A stretch of DNA of 64,000 bases, taken from contig JAPPMY010000056.1 of NCBI GenBank assembly GCA_028818855.1, positions 1 through 64,000 on the forward strand. Direction: 5' to 3'. The notes under the pieces were generated by a model that was not told the DNA's origin, did not search any database, and saw only the letters and a list, made by a program, of their open reading frames with translations. The DNA is from Rhodospirillales bacterium. GTDB lineage: Bacteria > Pseudomonadota > Alphaproteobacteria > UBA828. Positions 53,175 to 61,706 of this stretch are shown here, in pieces. A program made the position numbers and the translations under genes. The first letter of the stretch is position 1. Each line of letters starts with the position of its first letter.

Positions 53175-54097
53175 CGGGTCTCGCGCGCCTGTGGGCCGGT
53201 TTCGATCGGCAGGCCGGGGTCGTGCGCCCACTCGCCCATCGAGCCGTCGTAGAGCGTGAGGTCACGGTAGCCGAGCTGGTGCAGGAGGAACAGGCCGACG
53301 GTGGCGGAGATGCCGCCGCCGCAATAGGCGACCACGTGGCGGTCCGGGGTTATTCCCGCTTCTTCGTGGAGCTGCCTCGCTTCGTCCAGCGACACGAACG
53401 CGCCGTTCGACGCAGGGTCCAGCAGGGTGGCCGCAGGCACGTTGACGCTCCCCGGGATCCGGCCCGGGCGCCCGTAGCGGCTCGGCCCTTCGCCCAGATG
53501 AAACTCGGGTGCGAGCGCGTTCACCATGACGGCGTCGGCATCGCCGAGCCGGGACCGCACGTACGCGCTGTCGACGAACCGCCCGGGCTTCAACGTCGCG
53601 GTGAAGCGCGCCGGTGGATAGCGTCCCGGCTCGGTGGAGACGGGGCGCCCCTCCGCCTTCCACTTCTCCCAGCCGCCGTCGAGCACCGCCGCACGCTCAA
53701 AGCCGAACGCCCGCAGCATCCACCACACCCGGGTTGCCCACATGATGCTGCCGGCGGCGTAGAGCACAACGCGCGAGTCGTCCCCGACGCCGAGTGCGCC
53801 CATTGCGTCCGCGAAGCGCTCGGGCGAGGGCGCCATGAACCTGAGGCGCGTGTCCGGATCGGAAATCGTCCCCTGAATGTCGAGGAAGACGGCGCCCGGA
53901 ATATGCTCGGCGTCGTACTCCGCCCGGCCGGGGACGACGCGGTAGGGGGCATCGTCGCCCGGCTCGGCCGGCTTCAGCCACGTCGTGCAGTCCAGGATGC
54001 GGAGCGCGGGATCGCCGAGGCTCGCCTCGAGCGCGCCGGTCTCGATCAGCGCCTGCGGCTCGCGCCACGCGGACAGGTCGGCTCGGCCTTCGGTCAT
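53171..54097 (-). CDS. sseA: two-domain sulfurtransferase (3-mercaptopyruvate/thiosulfate sulfurtransferase)
   Basis: 308 aa with two rhodanese domains. The N-terminal domain ('LRILDCTTWLKP', 'AEHIPGAVFLDI') is inactive-like, and the C-terminal domain has the catalytic Cys259 in loop CGGGIS, nearer to the mercaptopyruvate type (CG-x-G) than to thiosulfate rhodaneses (CRKG). It moves sulfane sulfur to an acceptor. Its stop overlaps the dioxygenase start (ATGA), and it follows the second permease by 16 bp. The tight coupling to a dioxygenase and an importer suggests handling of a sulfur-containing compound, which is inference. Confidence 0.85.
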   Translation of the reverse strand: MTEGRADLSAWREPQALIETGALEASLGDPALRILDCTTWLKPAEPGDDAPYRVVPGRAEYDAEHIPGAVFLDIQGTISDPDTRLRFMAPSPERFADAMGALGVGDDSRVVLYAAGSIMWATRVWWMLRAFGFERAAVLDGGWEKWKAEGRPVSTEPGRYPPARFTATLKPGRFVDSAYVRSRLGDADAVMVNALAPEFHLGEGPSRYGRPGRIPGSVNVPAATLLDPASNGAFVSLDEARQLHEEAGITPDRHVVAYCGGGISATVGLFLLHQLGYRDLTLYDGSMGEWAHDPGLPIETGPQARETR

Positions 54098-54113
54098 CGG
54101 CGGTCTCCTCTCC

Positions 54114-54950
54114 TCATGGTCGTTCCTTGCGCACGAAGAGCATCCAGAACGCGCCGCAAATCAAGATCAGGCTGGCCACCAGCGCAAGCGTGTTGAGCGC
54201 ATAGATCAAGGGCACGTTCGACGAGTGGGAGGATGCCTGCGCCCAGGCATAGAGGGGGAGGGTGGTCTTGCGGCCGCCGACGTAGATGCTGCGCGAGAGC
54301 TCGTTGAACGACAGCAGGAAGCCGAAGAGCCCGGCGGCGATGATCCCGGGCCTCAGCGCCGGAAACTCGATGTGCCAGAAACGCTCCCAGGCGCCGGCGC
54401 CGAGGTCGGCTGCGGCATCGAGCAGGCGCGTGTCGAAGCGGGACGCCATCACCACCACGGCGAGCAAGCAGAAGGGAAAGGCCCAGACGAAATGGCCGAT
54501 CCCGAGCGACCAGTAGCCGAGCCTCAGCCCCATGAACGAGCGGAAATACATGAAGAGCGCGGTCCCCATGATCACGCCCGGCACGAAGAGCGGCAGGATG
54601 ACGGCGAAGAGCACCGGGCCGCGACCGCGCATGTGCGGCAGTGCCCGGCCGACCAGGGTGGCGCTCACCATCGAGACGAAGCCGACGACCGTGGCGATGA
54701 GCAGGCTCAACCAGAGCGGATCGACCCACTTCGTGTTCTGGAACAGCCGTTCGTACCACTCCGCGGTGAAGTCGCCCGGAATGCCGCTGAGCGGCTCCGA
54801 CGTGCCGGACATCAGCGCCAGCCAGACGATCGGCGCGTAGATCAGACCGATGATCACGTAGCCGGGGCAGGCCGTGAGCCAGCTCCGCCAGCCCTCGTCG
54901 TTCCTGCGGCGGCGGTCAAGGCGGAGGCGGAGCGGGGACAGCACGCTCAT
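54114..54950 (-). CDS. ABC transporter permease (PotC-like)
   Basis: 278 aa from 'MSVLSPLRLRLDRRRRNDEG', about six membrane helices, first at 'YVIIGLIYAPIVWLALM', with the loop 'LLDAAADLGAGAWERFWHIEFPALRPG' that contacts the ATPase. It belongs to the polyamine/iron-type (PotC) permeases. It overlaps the upstream permease by four bases and precedes sseA by 16 bp. No ATPase gene is present in this operon, so the transporter must borrow one. Confidence 0.87.
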   Translation of the reverse strand: MSVLSPLRLRLDRRRRNDEGWRSWLTACPGYVIIGLIYAPIVWLALMSGTSEPLSGIPGDFTAEWYERLFQNTKWVDPLWLSLLIATVVGFVSMVSATLVGRALPHMRGRGPVLFAVILPLFVPGVIMGTALFMYFRSFMGLRLGYWSLGIGHFVWAFPFCLLAVVVMASRFDTRLLDAAADLGAGAWERFWHIEFPALRPGIIAAGLFGFLLSFNELSRSIYVGGRKTTLPLYAWAQASSHSSNVPLIYALNTLALVASLILICGAFWMLFVRKERP

Positions 54951-55864
54951 CGCTTGAGCCCCTCGAAGACCTCGCCGAAACCGCCGAGCCGCAGCATCAG
55001 GAGCCGCAACACGAAGAGTAGGGCGACCATGGCAAAGAGGATGACCGTCGACATGGCGCTCGCCACCGCATAGTTGAGCGCGGTGAGCAGGGAATGCACC
55101 GAGTTGCCCAAGAGGTGGGCGTGCCCGCCGCCGAGCAGGGCGGGAATGACGTCCGCCCCCAGCATGGGGACGAAGGTGAAGACGATGCCTGCGATGATGC
55201 CCGGCATCACGAGCGGCAGGATCACGTGCACCAGGGTGTGCAGCGTGCCGCCGCCGAGGTCCCGGCTCGCGGCCAGCAGCTCGTCGTCGATCATCACGGC
55301 GGCGAGGAAGATCGGGAACACCATGGTCGGGAAGTAGGGCCCGATGAGCCCGAGGTGCACGGCGAACTCCGAGAACAGCAGCCAGTCGAGCGGCTCGTCG
55401 ATCAGGCCCAGCCAGATGAGGGCGCTGTTGACGAAGCCCTGCGTGCCGAGCACCGCGCGCCAGACGATGGTGCGCGCGGCCACGCTCAGGAAGAAGGGAA
55501 CCGTCAGGAGCGCGAGCGTCATCGCGCGGACGACGGCGGACCGCGTCCCCTTGGCCAGCCAGAGGGCGAAGGGGAGCGCGAGCAGCAGCTCGATCGCCGT
55601 CACGGTCGCCGCGATGCGGAGCGTCCGCACCGTTACCGACCAGCGGCCCGATTCGAAGAGGTTGAGGTAGGCGTCGACGTTGGGGTCGAAGGAGACCCGG
55701 AAACCCTTGATGGTGAGAAACGACCAGACGACGAGGCCGACCAGGGGCACCAGCATCACCAGCGCCCACATCACCAAGAAGGTCCAGACCGGGCCGTGGC
55801 GTTCGCCCACCAGCCCGCGCAGGAAATGCAGGGCGGGCGGCGGGGTGCCGAAGCGTTCAGACAT
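54947..55864 (-). CDS. ABC transporter permease (PotB-like)
   Basis: 305 aa with about six membrane helices ('FLVMWALVMLVPLVGLVVWSF' first) and the EAA-like loop 'LAASRDLGGGTLHTLVHVILPLVMPG'. It pairs with the PotC-like gene, which overlaps it (ATGA at 54947-54950). The upstream neighbour is the Tat-exported binding protein, 68 bp away. Confidence 0.87.
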   Translation of the reverse strand: MSERFGTPPPALHFLRGLVGERHGPVWTFLVMWALVMLVPLVGLVVWSFLTIKGFRVSFDPNVDAYLNLFESGRWSVTVRTLRIAATVTAIELLLALPFALWLAKGTRSAVVRAMTLALLTVPFFLSVAARTIVWRAVLGTQGFVNSALIWLGLIDEPLDWLLFSEFAVHLGLIGPYFPTMVFPIFLAAVMIDDELLAASRDLGGGTLHTLVHVILPLVMPGIIAGIVFTFVPMLGADVIPALLGGGHAHLLGNSVHSLLTALNYAVASAMSTVILFAMVALLFVLRLLMLRLGGFGEVFEGLKR

Positions 55865-55932
55865 GACTTACGGCTTCAGCAGCCCGCCATCCTTCGTCAT
55901 TGCACGCAGTTGTCGCCGCGAGCGGCCCGGCG

Positions 55933-57126
55933 CTACGCCTGGACGAAACGCTCCCACTCGGACTCGATGGACTGCATGTTGTCCGGCGCGGCGTTCTGCC
56001 AGAACTGCTCCGCCGTGAACTTGTTCTGGATCTTGTCCAGGTTGTCCTCGATGGACTGGATCTTCTCCGGCTCCCAGTTCATCGACTTGGCGAAGTCGAG
56101 GCCGAGCTGCGGGTTCCCCGTCACGTAGCCGCGCAGCACGGCGATCTGGGCGCTGTAGGCGCCGCCGAGGAAACCGTCGATCGCGCGGTAGATCTTCTCG
56201 AGGTTGCCGCGATCCGCCGCCTGCGAGGGGATGTAGGCGCCCAGCATCCACTTGTTGTAGCCCTCGACCGTGTAGGCGTAACGGACGTTGTGGCCCTGGC
56301 GTTGCAGCGCCTTTACCGCCGGCTCCCAGCAGTTCTGGACGATGACCTCGCCGTTGGCCATGAGGTCGATGGATTCCTCCCAGGTGCCCCAGAGGGAGCG
56401 GAACTGGCCGGCGTTCTTGCGCTCGATGAGGAAGTCCGCCGTGGTCCTCGCCTCCTCGGCCGTCATGTTCGACGGCTGGTCGATGGTGGCGAGGCCGTGG
56501 TGCTTCAGGTACATGCCGGCCATGGCGAAGGTGGTGAGCCAGGTGTCCTCCAGCGAGACCTTGCCCAAGGTGACTTCGCTATCGAACAGAAGGTCGTAGG
56601 TCAGCGGCTCCTCGCGATCGATCAGGTCGGGGAAGTACGCGAAGGAATCGGCGTTGAAGACGATGGGGACGCCGTACTGGGTGCCGTCCTTGCCGCGAAG
56701 CAGGGGGCTGCGCTTCACGTTGTCGGGCACGCCCTCCCAGCGCTTCATGGCGGCTTCGTCGATCGGCATGATGAGGCCTTCCGGCGCCAGCCGGTCCTCC
56801 ACGCCGCCGTCGAAGCAGAACATGTCGAAGTCCTCGCCGGCCTCGTCGGCGATGGCCTCCTTCAGGAACACGCCGGGGTCGCTGGCGATCCCCTTCCACT
56901 CGACGGTGAGGCCGGTCTCCTCGGTGAACGCGGTCCAGTCGTCGAGCGCGATCACGTTGGGGCCGATGATCCTGATGACGTTGTCGTCGGCCCTCGCCTG
57001 CCTCGGCGAGGTCTTGAGGATCGCCGGCGCGGCGATGGCCGCTGCGCCGAGCGCCGCCGAGCCCTTGAGGAAGCTGCGACGGCTGCGCCCTTTCGCCGTC
57101 CGGGCATCGTTCTTGTGCTTAGGCAT
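55933..57126 (-). CDS. Tat-exported extracellular solute-binding protein (PotD-like)
   Basis: 397 aa from 'MPKHKNDARTAKGRSRRSFLKGSAALGAAA', a twin-arginine signal (RRSFLK). RBS GGGAGGAAA precedes the ATG. The body resembles spermidine/putrescine-type binding proteins: 'NVIRIIGPNVIALDDWTAFTEETGLTVEWKG' (in parts), 'TQYGVPIVFNADSFAYFP' and 'GEVIVQNCWEPAVKALQRQG'. Tat export implies folding before export. First gene of the operon with PotBC-like permeases, rhodanese and dioxygenase; the ligand is probably the source of the dioxygenase substrate. Confidence 0.87.
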   Translation of the reverse strand: MPKHKNDARTAKGRSRRSFLKGSAALGAAAIAAPAILKTSPRQARADDNVIRIIGPNVIALDDWTAFTEETGLTVEWKGIASDPGVFLKEAIADEAGEDFDMFCFDGGVEDRLAPEGLIMPIDEAAMKRWEGVPDNVKRSPLLRGKDGTQYGVPIVFNADSFAYFPDLIDREEPLTYDLLFDSEVTLGKVSLEDTWLTTFAMAGMYLKHHGLATIDQPSNMTAEEARTTADFLIERKNAGQFRSLWGTWEESIDLMANGEVIVQNCWEPAVKALQRQGHNVRYAYTVEGYNKWMLGAYIPSQAADRGNLEKIYRAIDGFLGGAYSAQIAVLRGYVTGNPQLGLDFAKSMNWEPEKIQSIEDNLDKIQNKFTAEQFWQNAAPDNMQSIESEWERFVQA

Positions 57127-57157
57127 TGTGTTTCCTCCCTTCATGATTCTTGAGTCA

Positions 57158-57186
57158 ACAGTAGCGACATGGCCGGAACCGCTCAA
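57158..57186 (-). promoter_or_regulatory. predicted promoter of the binding-protein/dioxygenase operon
   Basis: On the minus strand TTGAGC (57181-57186) and TACTGT (57158-57163) are separated by 17 bp. The predicted transcript would start about 25 bp before the ATG at 57126, with GGGAGG as RBS between them. Confidence 0.45.
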
Positions 57187-57303
57187 CCGACCGGCAGGAC
57201 GGGGCACGGCTGCCACGCGCGTGCGAACGCGCGCTGCAACCACGTTCCATCTGCCCGTATCGTGCTCTAGCATGCCTGCGGGACCAGCCGCCGGGGGCCA
57301 GTC

Positions 57304-58158
57304 ATGATCCTGCTGACCGGAGCGACGGGGACGACGGGGAGTGCCACCGTCGCCCAGTTGCGCGCGACGGGCCGGCCGTTCCGCATCATGAGCCGCGACG
57401 TGGCGCGCGCCAGGCGGCAGTTCGGGGACGACCTCGACTACGTGGCGGGCGACTTCGCCGAGCCCGGCACCCTCGATGCCGCGTTCGACGGGATCGAGAC
57501 CCTCTCGCTCCTCTGCGCCTTCTCCGAAGCGATGGTGGAGTTGGAGCTGAACGCGGTCGAGGCCGCCAAGCGGGCCGGCATCCGGCGCATCGTCAAGATG
57601 TCGGCGATCAAGGCCGCACCCGACGCGCCCACCACCATCCGGCGCTGGCACGGGGTGATCGAGCAGCGCATCAACGAGTCCGGCATTCCCTACACCCATC
57701 TCTGGCCCAATGCCTTCATGCAGAACTTCCGGCGCTTCGCTCCCCTCATCAGGGAGCAGGGCGCGTTCTACGCGCCGGTGGGCGATGCCAGGATCTCGCT
57801 GGTCGAGATCGAGGACGTGGCGGCGGTGACCGTCGCAGCCCTGGTGGAGGACGGGCACGAGGGCGAGACCTACGAGATCACCGGGCCGGCGGCAGTTTCC
57901 TATGCGGAATGCGCGGCGATCCTCTCGGAAGAACTGGACCGGGAGGTGCGCTACGTCTCCGTCAGCGACGAGGAGGCGCGGGCTGCGCTCGGCGCGGCCG
58001 GCATCGGGCCCGAGGCGGCGCATGCGCTGGTCGAGATCGACGGCCTCTTCCGCGAGGGTTTTGGGGCGCCGGTGACCGACGTGGTGGAACGCGTGACCGG
58101 CCGCAGCCCGCGGGACTTCCGCACCTTCGCCCGCGAGAACGCGGCGCTCTTCCAGTAG
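57304..58158 (+). CDS. NmrA-like NAD(P)-binding protein (atypical SDR)
   Basis: 284 aa starting with the nucleotide-binding motif 'MILLTGATGTTGSATVAQLRATG', followed by 'MSRDVARARRQFG' (NADP-type Arg) and 'DYVAGDFAEPGTLDAAFDGIETLSLL'. The middle part has 'GIRRIVKMSAIKAAPDAP' and 'YTHLWPNAFMQNFRRF'. The catalytic Tyr-xxx-Lys of true SDR enzymes is not evident, so it is more likely an NmrA-type sensor or a quinone/NADP-binding protein. It lies 13 bp before puuE, suggesting co-transcription, but no functional link is known. Confidence 0.82.
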   Translation: MILLTGATGTTGSATVAQLRATGRPFRIMSRDVARARRQFGDDLDYVAGDFAEPGTLDAAFDGIETLSLLCAFSEAMVELELNAVEAAKRAGIRRIVKMSAIKAAPDAPTTIRRWHGVIEQRINESGIPYTHLWPNAFMQNFRRFAPLIREQGAFYAPVGDARISLVEIEDVAAVTVAALVEDGHEGETYEITGPAAVSYAECAAILSEELDREVRYVSVSDEEARAALGAAGIGPEAAHALVEIDGLFREGFGAPVTDVVERVTGRSPRDFRTFARENAALFQ

Positions 58159-58171
58159 GGCGGCGGCAGGC

Positions 58172-59089
58172 ATGACCGACTCGCCCTATCCCCGCGACAT
58201 GGTGGGCTACGGCCGGGGTCGGCCGCACCCTCATTGGCCGGGCGGGGCGCGCATCGCCGTGCAGTTCGTCATCAACTACGAGGAGGGCGCGGAGAACAGC
58301 ATCCTCCACGGCGATGCGGGCTCGGAGACGCTTCTCACCGAGTTCGGCTTCGCCGAGCCCCGCATCGGCGAGCGCGCGCTCCCCATCGAATCGATGTACG
58401 AGTTCGGGAGCCGTGTCGGCTTCTGGCGGCTGCATCGGCTGTTCACCGAGCGGAGCGTGCCAGTCACGATCTTCGGCGTTGCGATGGCGCTCGCCCGCAA
58501 TCCCGAGGCCGTCGCCGCGATGACGGACGCGGACTGGGAGATCGCGAGCCACGGCTACCGCTGGATCGACTATCACGCCGTGCCCGAGGCGGACGAGCGC
58601 GCGCACATCGAGAAGGCGATCGCGATCCAGCAGAAGCTCACGGGCACGCGGCCCCTGGGTTACTTCCTCGGCCGCCGCAGCCCACGGACTGTGCGCCTCG
58701 TGGCGGAGGAGGGGGGCTTCCTCTACAGCCAGGACTCGTACGCCGACGAGCTGCCGTACTGGGTCGAGGAGGCCGGCCGGCCGCTGCTGATGATCCCCTA
58801 TACGGCGGACCACAACGACCACCGCTTCGCCACCGTGCCGGGCTTCGACTGGGGCGAGCCCTTCTTCGCCTACCTGCGGGACGCCTTCGACGTGCTCTAC
58901 GAGGAGGGCGCCGAGCAGCCCGGCATGATGGGCATCGGCCTGCACAGCCGGCTGGTGGGACGCCCCGGCCGCTTCGCTGCGCTCCGCCGCTTCGTCGACC
59001 ACGTGCTCGCGCACGACCGCGTCTGGCTCTGCCGCGGCATCGACATCGCCCGCCACTGGCACGCCCGGGACGACGCGCCCCGGACGTGA
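58172..59089 (+). CDS. puuE: allantoinase PuuE (polysaccharide-deacetylase fold)
   Basis: 305 aa. The sequence follows PuuE allantoinases: 'YPRDMVGYGRGRPHPHWPGGARIAVQFVINYEEGAENSILHG' (in pieces), 'EIASHGYRWIDYH', 'TGTRPLGYFLGRRSPRTVRLVAEEGGFLYSQDSYADELPYW' (in pieces) and 'RVWLCRGIDIARHW'. PuuE hydrolyses (S)-allantoin to allantoate and is unrelated to the zinc amidohydrolase allantoinase; no metal is needed. No other purine-degradation gene is in the window. It is convergent with the dimethylglycine dehydrogenase gene. Confidence 0.88.
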   Translation: MTDSPYPRDMVGYGRGRPHPHWPGGARIAVQFVINYEEGAENSILHGDAGSETLLTEFGFAEPRIGERALPIESMYEFGSRVGFWRLHRLFTERSVPVTIFGVAMALARNPEAVAAMTDADWEIASHGYRWIDYHAVPEADERAHIEKAIAIQQKLTGTRPLGYFLGRRSPRTVRLVAEEGGFLYSQDSYADELPYWVEEAGRPLLMIPYTADHNDHRFATVPGFDWGEPFFAYLRDAFDVLYEEGAEQPGMMGIGLHSRLVGRPGRFAALRRFVDHVLAHDRVWLCRGIDIARHWHARDDAPRT

Positions 59090-59133
59090 ACGCCTGGCGG
59101 TTTCTCCGGCCAGGAGGGATGCCCGGTGGCCGC

Positions 59134-61563
59134 TCAGGCGCGGAGCCGCTCGTTGGATGGGTCGGCGGGTGAGTTGGGGACGATCCGCGCGGACTTCCGC
59201 TCCCCCAGGATCCCGATCGCGAGACGCCGGCCCCGCACCGCGTGCGCGCGGGCGACGTAGCCGAGCGCAAGGCTCCTGCCCACGGTGTGGCCGTAGGCGC
59301 CCGAGGTGGCCCGGCCGATCATGGTCTCGCCGTCGTAGATCGGCTCGTTGCCCCAGGGGTCGGCGTCGTCCGCCTCCACCTCCAGGGTCACGAAGTCCTG
59401 CGGAACGCCCGCCTCGCGCTGGGCGACGAGCGCGTCGCGCCCGACGAAGTCGCCCTTCTCCAACGCCACGAAGCGATCCAGCCCCGCCTCGAAGGCCGAG
59501 TACTCGATGGTGAGGTCCTGCCCCCACATGCGATACGACTTCTCGATCCGGAGCGAATCCATCGCCCGCATGCCGCACATGGCGAGCCCGTGCGCCTCGC
59601 CGGCTTGGACGAGCGCATCGAAGATGCGGTTCTGGTACTCGATCGGGTGGTGCAGCTCCCAGCCGAGCTCGCCCACGAAGTTGACCCGCATGGCGGTGGC
59701 CGGCGCCACGCCGATGGCGATGGGTTGTGCCGTGAGCCAGGGGAAGGCCGCGTTGGAGAGGTCGGCGTCGGTCACGGCCGCCAGGATGTCGCGGGAGCGC
59801 GGGCCTGCCAGCACCAGCACGCCGTGGGCGGTGGTGATGTTTTCCACGGTAACTCCGTCGCCCGCGACGTGGCGCAGCAGAAAGTCGTGGTCGTAGCGCT
59901 CGGCCGCCCCTGAGCTCACCAGGTAGAACGCTTCAGGCCCCTCGCGCATCACCGTGAACTCGGAGCGGACGCCGCCGGTGGCGGTGAGCGCATGGGCGAG
60001 CTTGAGGCGGCCCACGGCCTTGGGCAGCCGGTTGGCGAGCACGCGGTCGAGCGCCGCCTCCGCGCCCGGCCCTGAGACCCGGAACTTTGAGAAGCTGGTA
60101 ATGTCGATGAGGCCGGCACGCTCGCGCACCGCCCGGCACTCGTCGCCCACGGGCCCGAAATAGTTGGTGCGGCGGAAGCTCCAGTCGTCGCGTCCCTCCA
60201 CACCGTCGGGTGCGAACCAGTTGGGCCGCTCCCAGCCGTAGCGCTGGCCCCAGACGGCGCCCTGGGCCGCGAGGCGCTCGTGGCACGGGCTGGTCTTGGC
60301 GGGCCGTGCCGCCGGGCGCTCCTCATCCGGGTAGTGGATGATGAAGACGTGGGCGTAGGCCTCCTCGTTCTTGACCCTGGTGTAGGTCTTGTTGGCGTAG
60401 GCGCCGAAGCGGCGGGGGTCGACCGCCAGCATGTCGATGGAGGGCTCGCCGTCGGCGATCCAGCCCGCCAGTTGCCAGCCGGCGCCGCCCGCAGTCGTGA
60501 TACCGAAGGCGAAACCCTCCGCCAGCCAGAAGTTGGGGAGGCCGTAGGCCGGGCCGATGAGGGGGTTGCCGTCCGGCGTGTGGGGAATGGGGCCGTTGAC
60601 GCAGTCCTTGATGCCTGCGCGGCCGAAGGCAGGAACGCGCTCGATCGCGGCCTCGATGTGGGGCTCAAGGCGTTCGAGGTCGGGCGGCAGCAGCTCCTGG
60701 CCGAAATCCTTCGGCACGCCGTCCACCGCCCAGGCCGGCGCCCCTTTCTCGTAGGGTCCGAGGATCAGGCCCTGGCGTTCCTCCCGCATGTAGTAGGAGG
60801 CGTCAGTCTCTCGCAGCACCGGCAACTCGGGGAGGCCGGCCTTGTTGCGCTCCTCCAGCTCGGGAATCACGTCGGTCACGAGGTACTGGTGCTCCACCGG
60901 GATCGCCGGGAGGTCGAGGCCCACCATGGCGCCCACCTGCCGCGCCCACGAGCCCGTCGCCGTCACCACCGTCTCGCAGGTGATGTCGCCCCGCGTTGTC
61001 TTGACCAGCCACTCGCCGGCGCGCGTCCGCTCGATCCCCGTCACCTCGGTGTTGCGGTTGATCTCCGCACCCTTGTCGCGCGCGCCCTTGGCCAATGCTT
61101 GCGTTACATCCACCGGCGCCACGTGGCCGTCGTGCGGGTGGAAGAGGGCGCCCACCAGGCCATCCAGGTTGCAGAGCGGCCAGAGCGCCCCGATCTCGTT
61201 GGGGCCGATCAGCTCGAAGGGGACGCCGATGGTGTTCGCGGTGCCGCAATAGTTGCGGTACTCGTCCATCCGCTCCTGGTTGGTGGCGAGCCGGAGGTTG
61301 CCGGTGCGATGGAAGCTCACCGCCTGCCCGGTCTCCTCCTCAAGCTGCTGGTAGAGATCGATCGAGTACTTGTGGAGCTGACCCACGCTGTAGCTCATGT
61401 TGAAGAGCGGCAGCAGGCCGGCGGCGTGCCAGGTGGAGCCTGCGGTAAGCTCGGTCTTCTCGACCAGCACCACGTCGGACCAGCCGAGCTTCGCCAGATG
61501 GTAGAGCACGCTGCAGCCGACGATGCCGCCGCCGATCACCACCACCCGCGCCTGGTCCTTCAT
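59134..61563 (-). CDS. dimethylglycine dehydrogenase-like FAD/GcvT two-domain protein
   Basis: 809 aa from 'MKDQARVVVIGGGIVGCSVLYH' (GGAAAGGG upstream). The N-terminal FAD domain (about 1-400) has GGGIVG and 'STWHAAGLLP', in which His46 is the residue that binds FAD covalently in dimethylglycine and sarcosine dehydrogenases. The C-terminal half (about 430-809) is a GcvT/aminomethyltransferase folate domain ('SFSKFRVSGPGAEAALDRVLAN', 'GELGWELHHPIEYQ'). It would demethylate N-methylglycines, passing the one-carbon unit to tetrahydrofolate or releasing formaldehyde. Dimethylglycine fits with choline catabolism here; sarcosine is the alternative substrate. Confidence 0.87.
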   Translation of the reverse strand: MKDQARVVVIGGGIVGCSVLYHLAKLGWSDVVLVEKTELTAGSTWHAAGLLPLFNMSYSVGQLHKYSIDLYQQLEEETGQAVSFHRTGNLRLATNQERMDEYRNYCGTANTIGVPFELIGPNEIGALWPLCNLDGLVGALFHPHDGHVAPVDVTQALAKGARDKGAEINRNTEVTGIERTRAGEWLVKTTRGDITCETVVTATGSWARQVGAMVGLDLPAIPVEHQYLVTDVIPELEERNKAGLPELPVLRETDASYYMREERQGLILGPYEKGAPAWAVDGVPKDFGQELLPPDLERLEPHIEAAIERVPAFGRAGIKDCVNGPIPHTPDGNPLIGPAYGLPNFWLAEGFAFGITTAGGAGWQLAGWIADGEPSIDMLAVDPRRFGAYANKTYTRVKNEEAYAHVFIIHYPDEERPAARPAKTSPCHERLAAQGAVWGQRYGWERPNWFAPDGVEGRDDWSFRRTNYFGPVGDECRAVRERAGLIDITSFSKFRVSGPGAEAALDRVLANRLPKAVGRLKLAHALTATGGVRSEFTVMREGPEAFYLVSSGAAERYDHDFLLRHVAGDGVTVENITTAHGVLVLAGPRSRDILAAVTDADLSNAAFPWLTAQPIAIGVAPATAMRVNFVGELGWELHHPIEYQNRIFDALVQAGEAHGLAMCGMRAMDSLRIEKSYRMWGQDLTIEYSAFEAGLDRFVALEKGDFVGRDALVAQREAGVPQDFVTLEVEADDADPWGNEPIYDGETMIGRATSGAYGHTVGRSLALGYVARAHAVRGRRLAIGILGERKSARIVPNSPADPSNERLRA

Positions 61564-61610
61564 GCCTGACCCTTTCCTACGCTGCACGCCCGCCCTGGGG
61601 CGCGTAAGAT

Positions 61611-61641
61611 ACTTGATTAAGGGCCGCCACCTGCATCAAGT
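61611..61641. promoter_or_regulatory. 7-bp perfect inverted repeat between divergent dmgdh-like and sauS-like genes
   Basis: ACTTGAT-N17-ATCAAGT in the 143-bp divergent intergenic region. The spacing (24 bp centre to centre) would put both half-sites on the same helix face, as for a dimeric or tetrameric regulator. TAAGAT directly to its left could be a -10 box for the plus strand. No regulator gene is adjacent. Confidence 0.4.
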
Positions 61642-61706
61642 TCCGCTCCGAGCGCGGCCGGGGCGCGTGGCGTGCCACCCCGGAGTTTCGAGGAGCAGTT
61701 CGTGCG

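Noticed and set aside
59093-59114. CCTGGC...GCCAGG stem between puuE and the dimethylglycine dehydrogenase gene
   Set aside because: A 6-bp stem with a 10-nt loop and no U-tract is too weak in this GC content to call a terminator.
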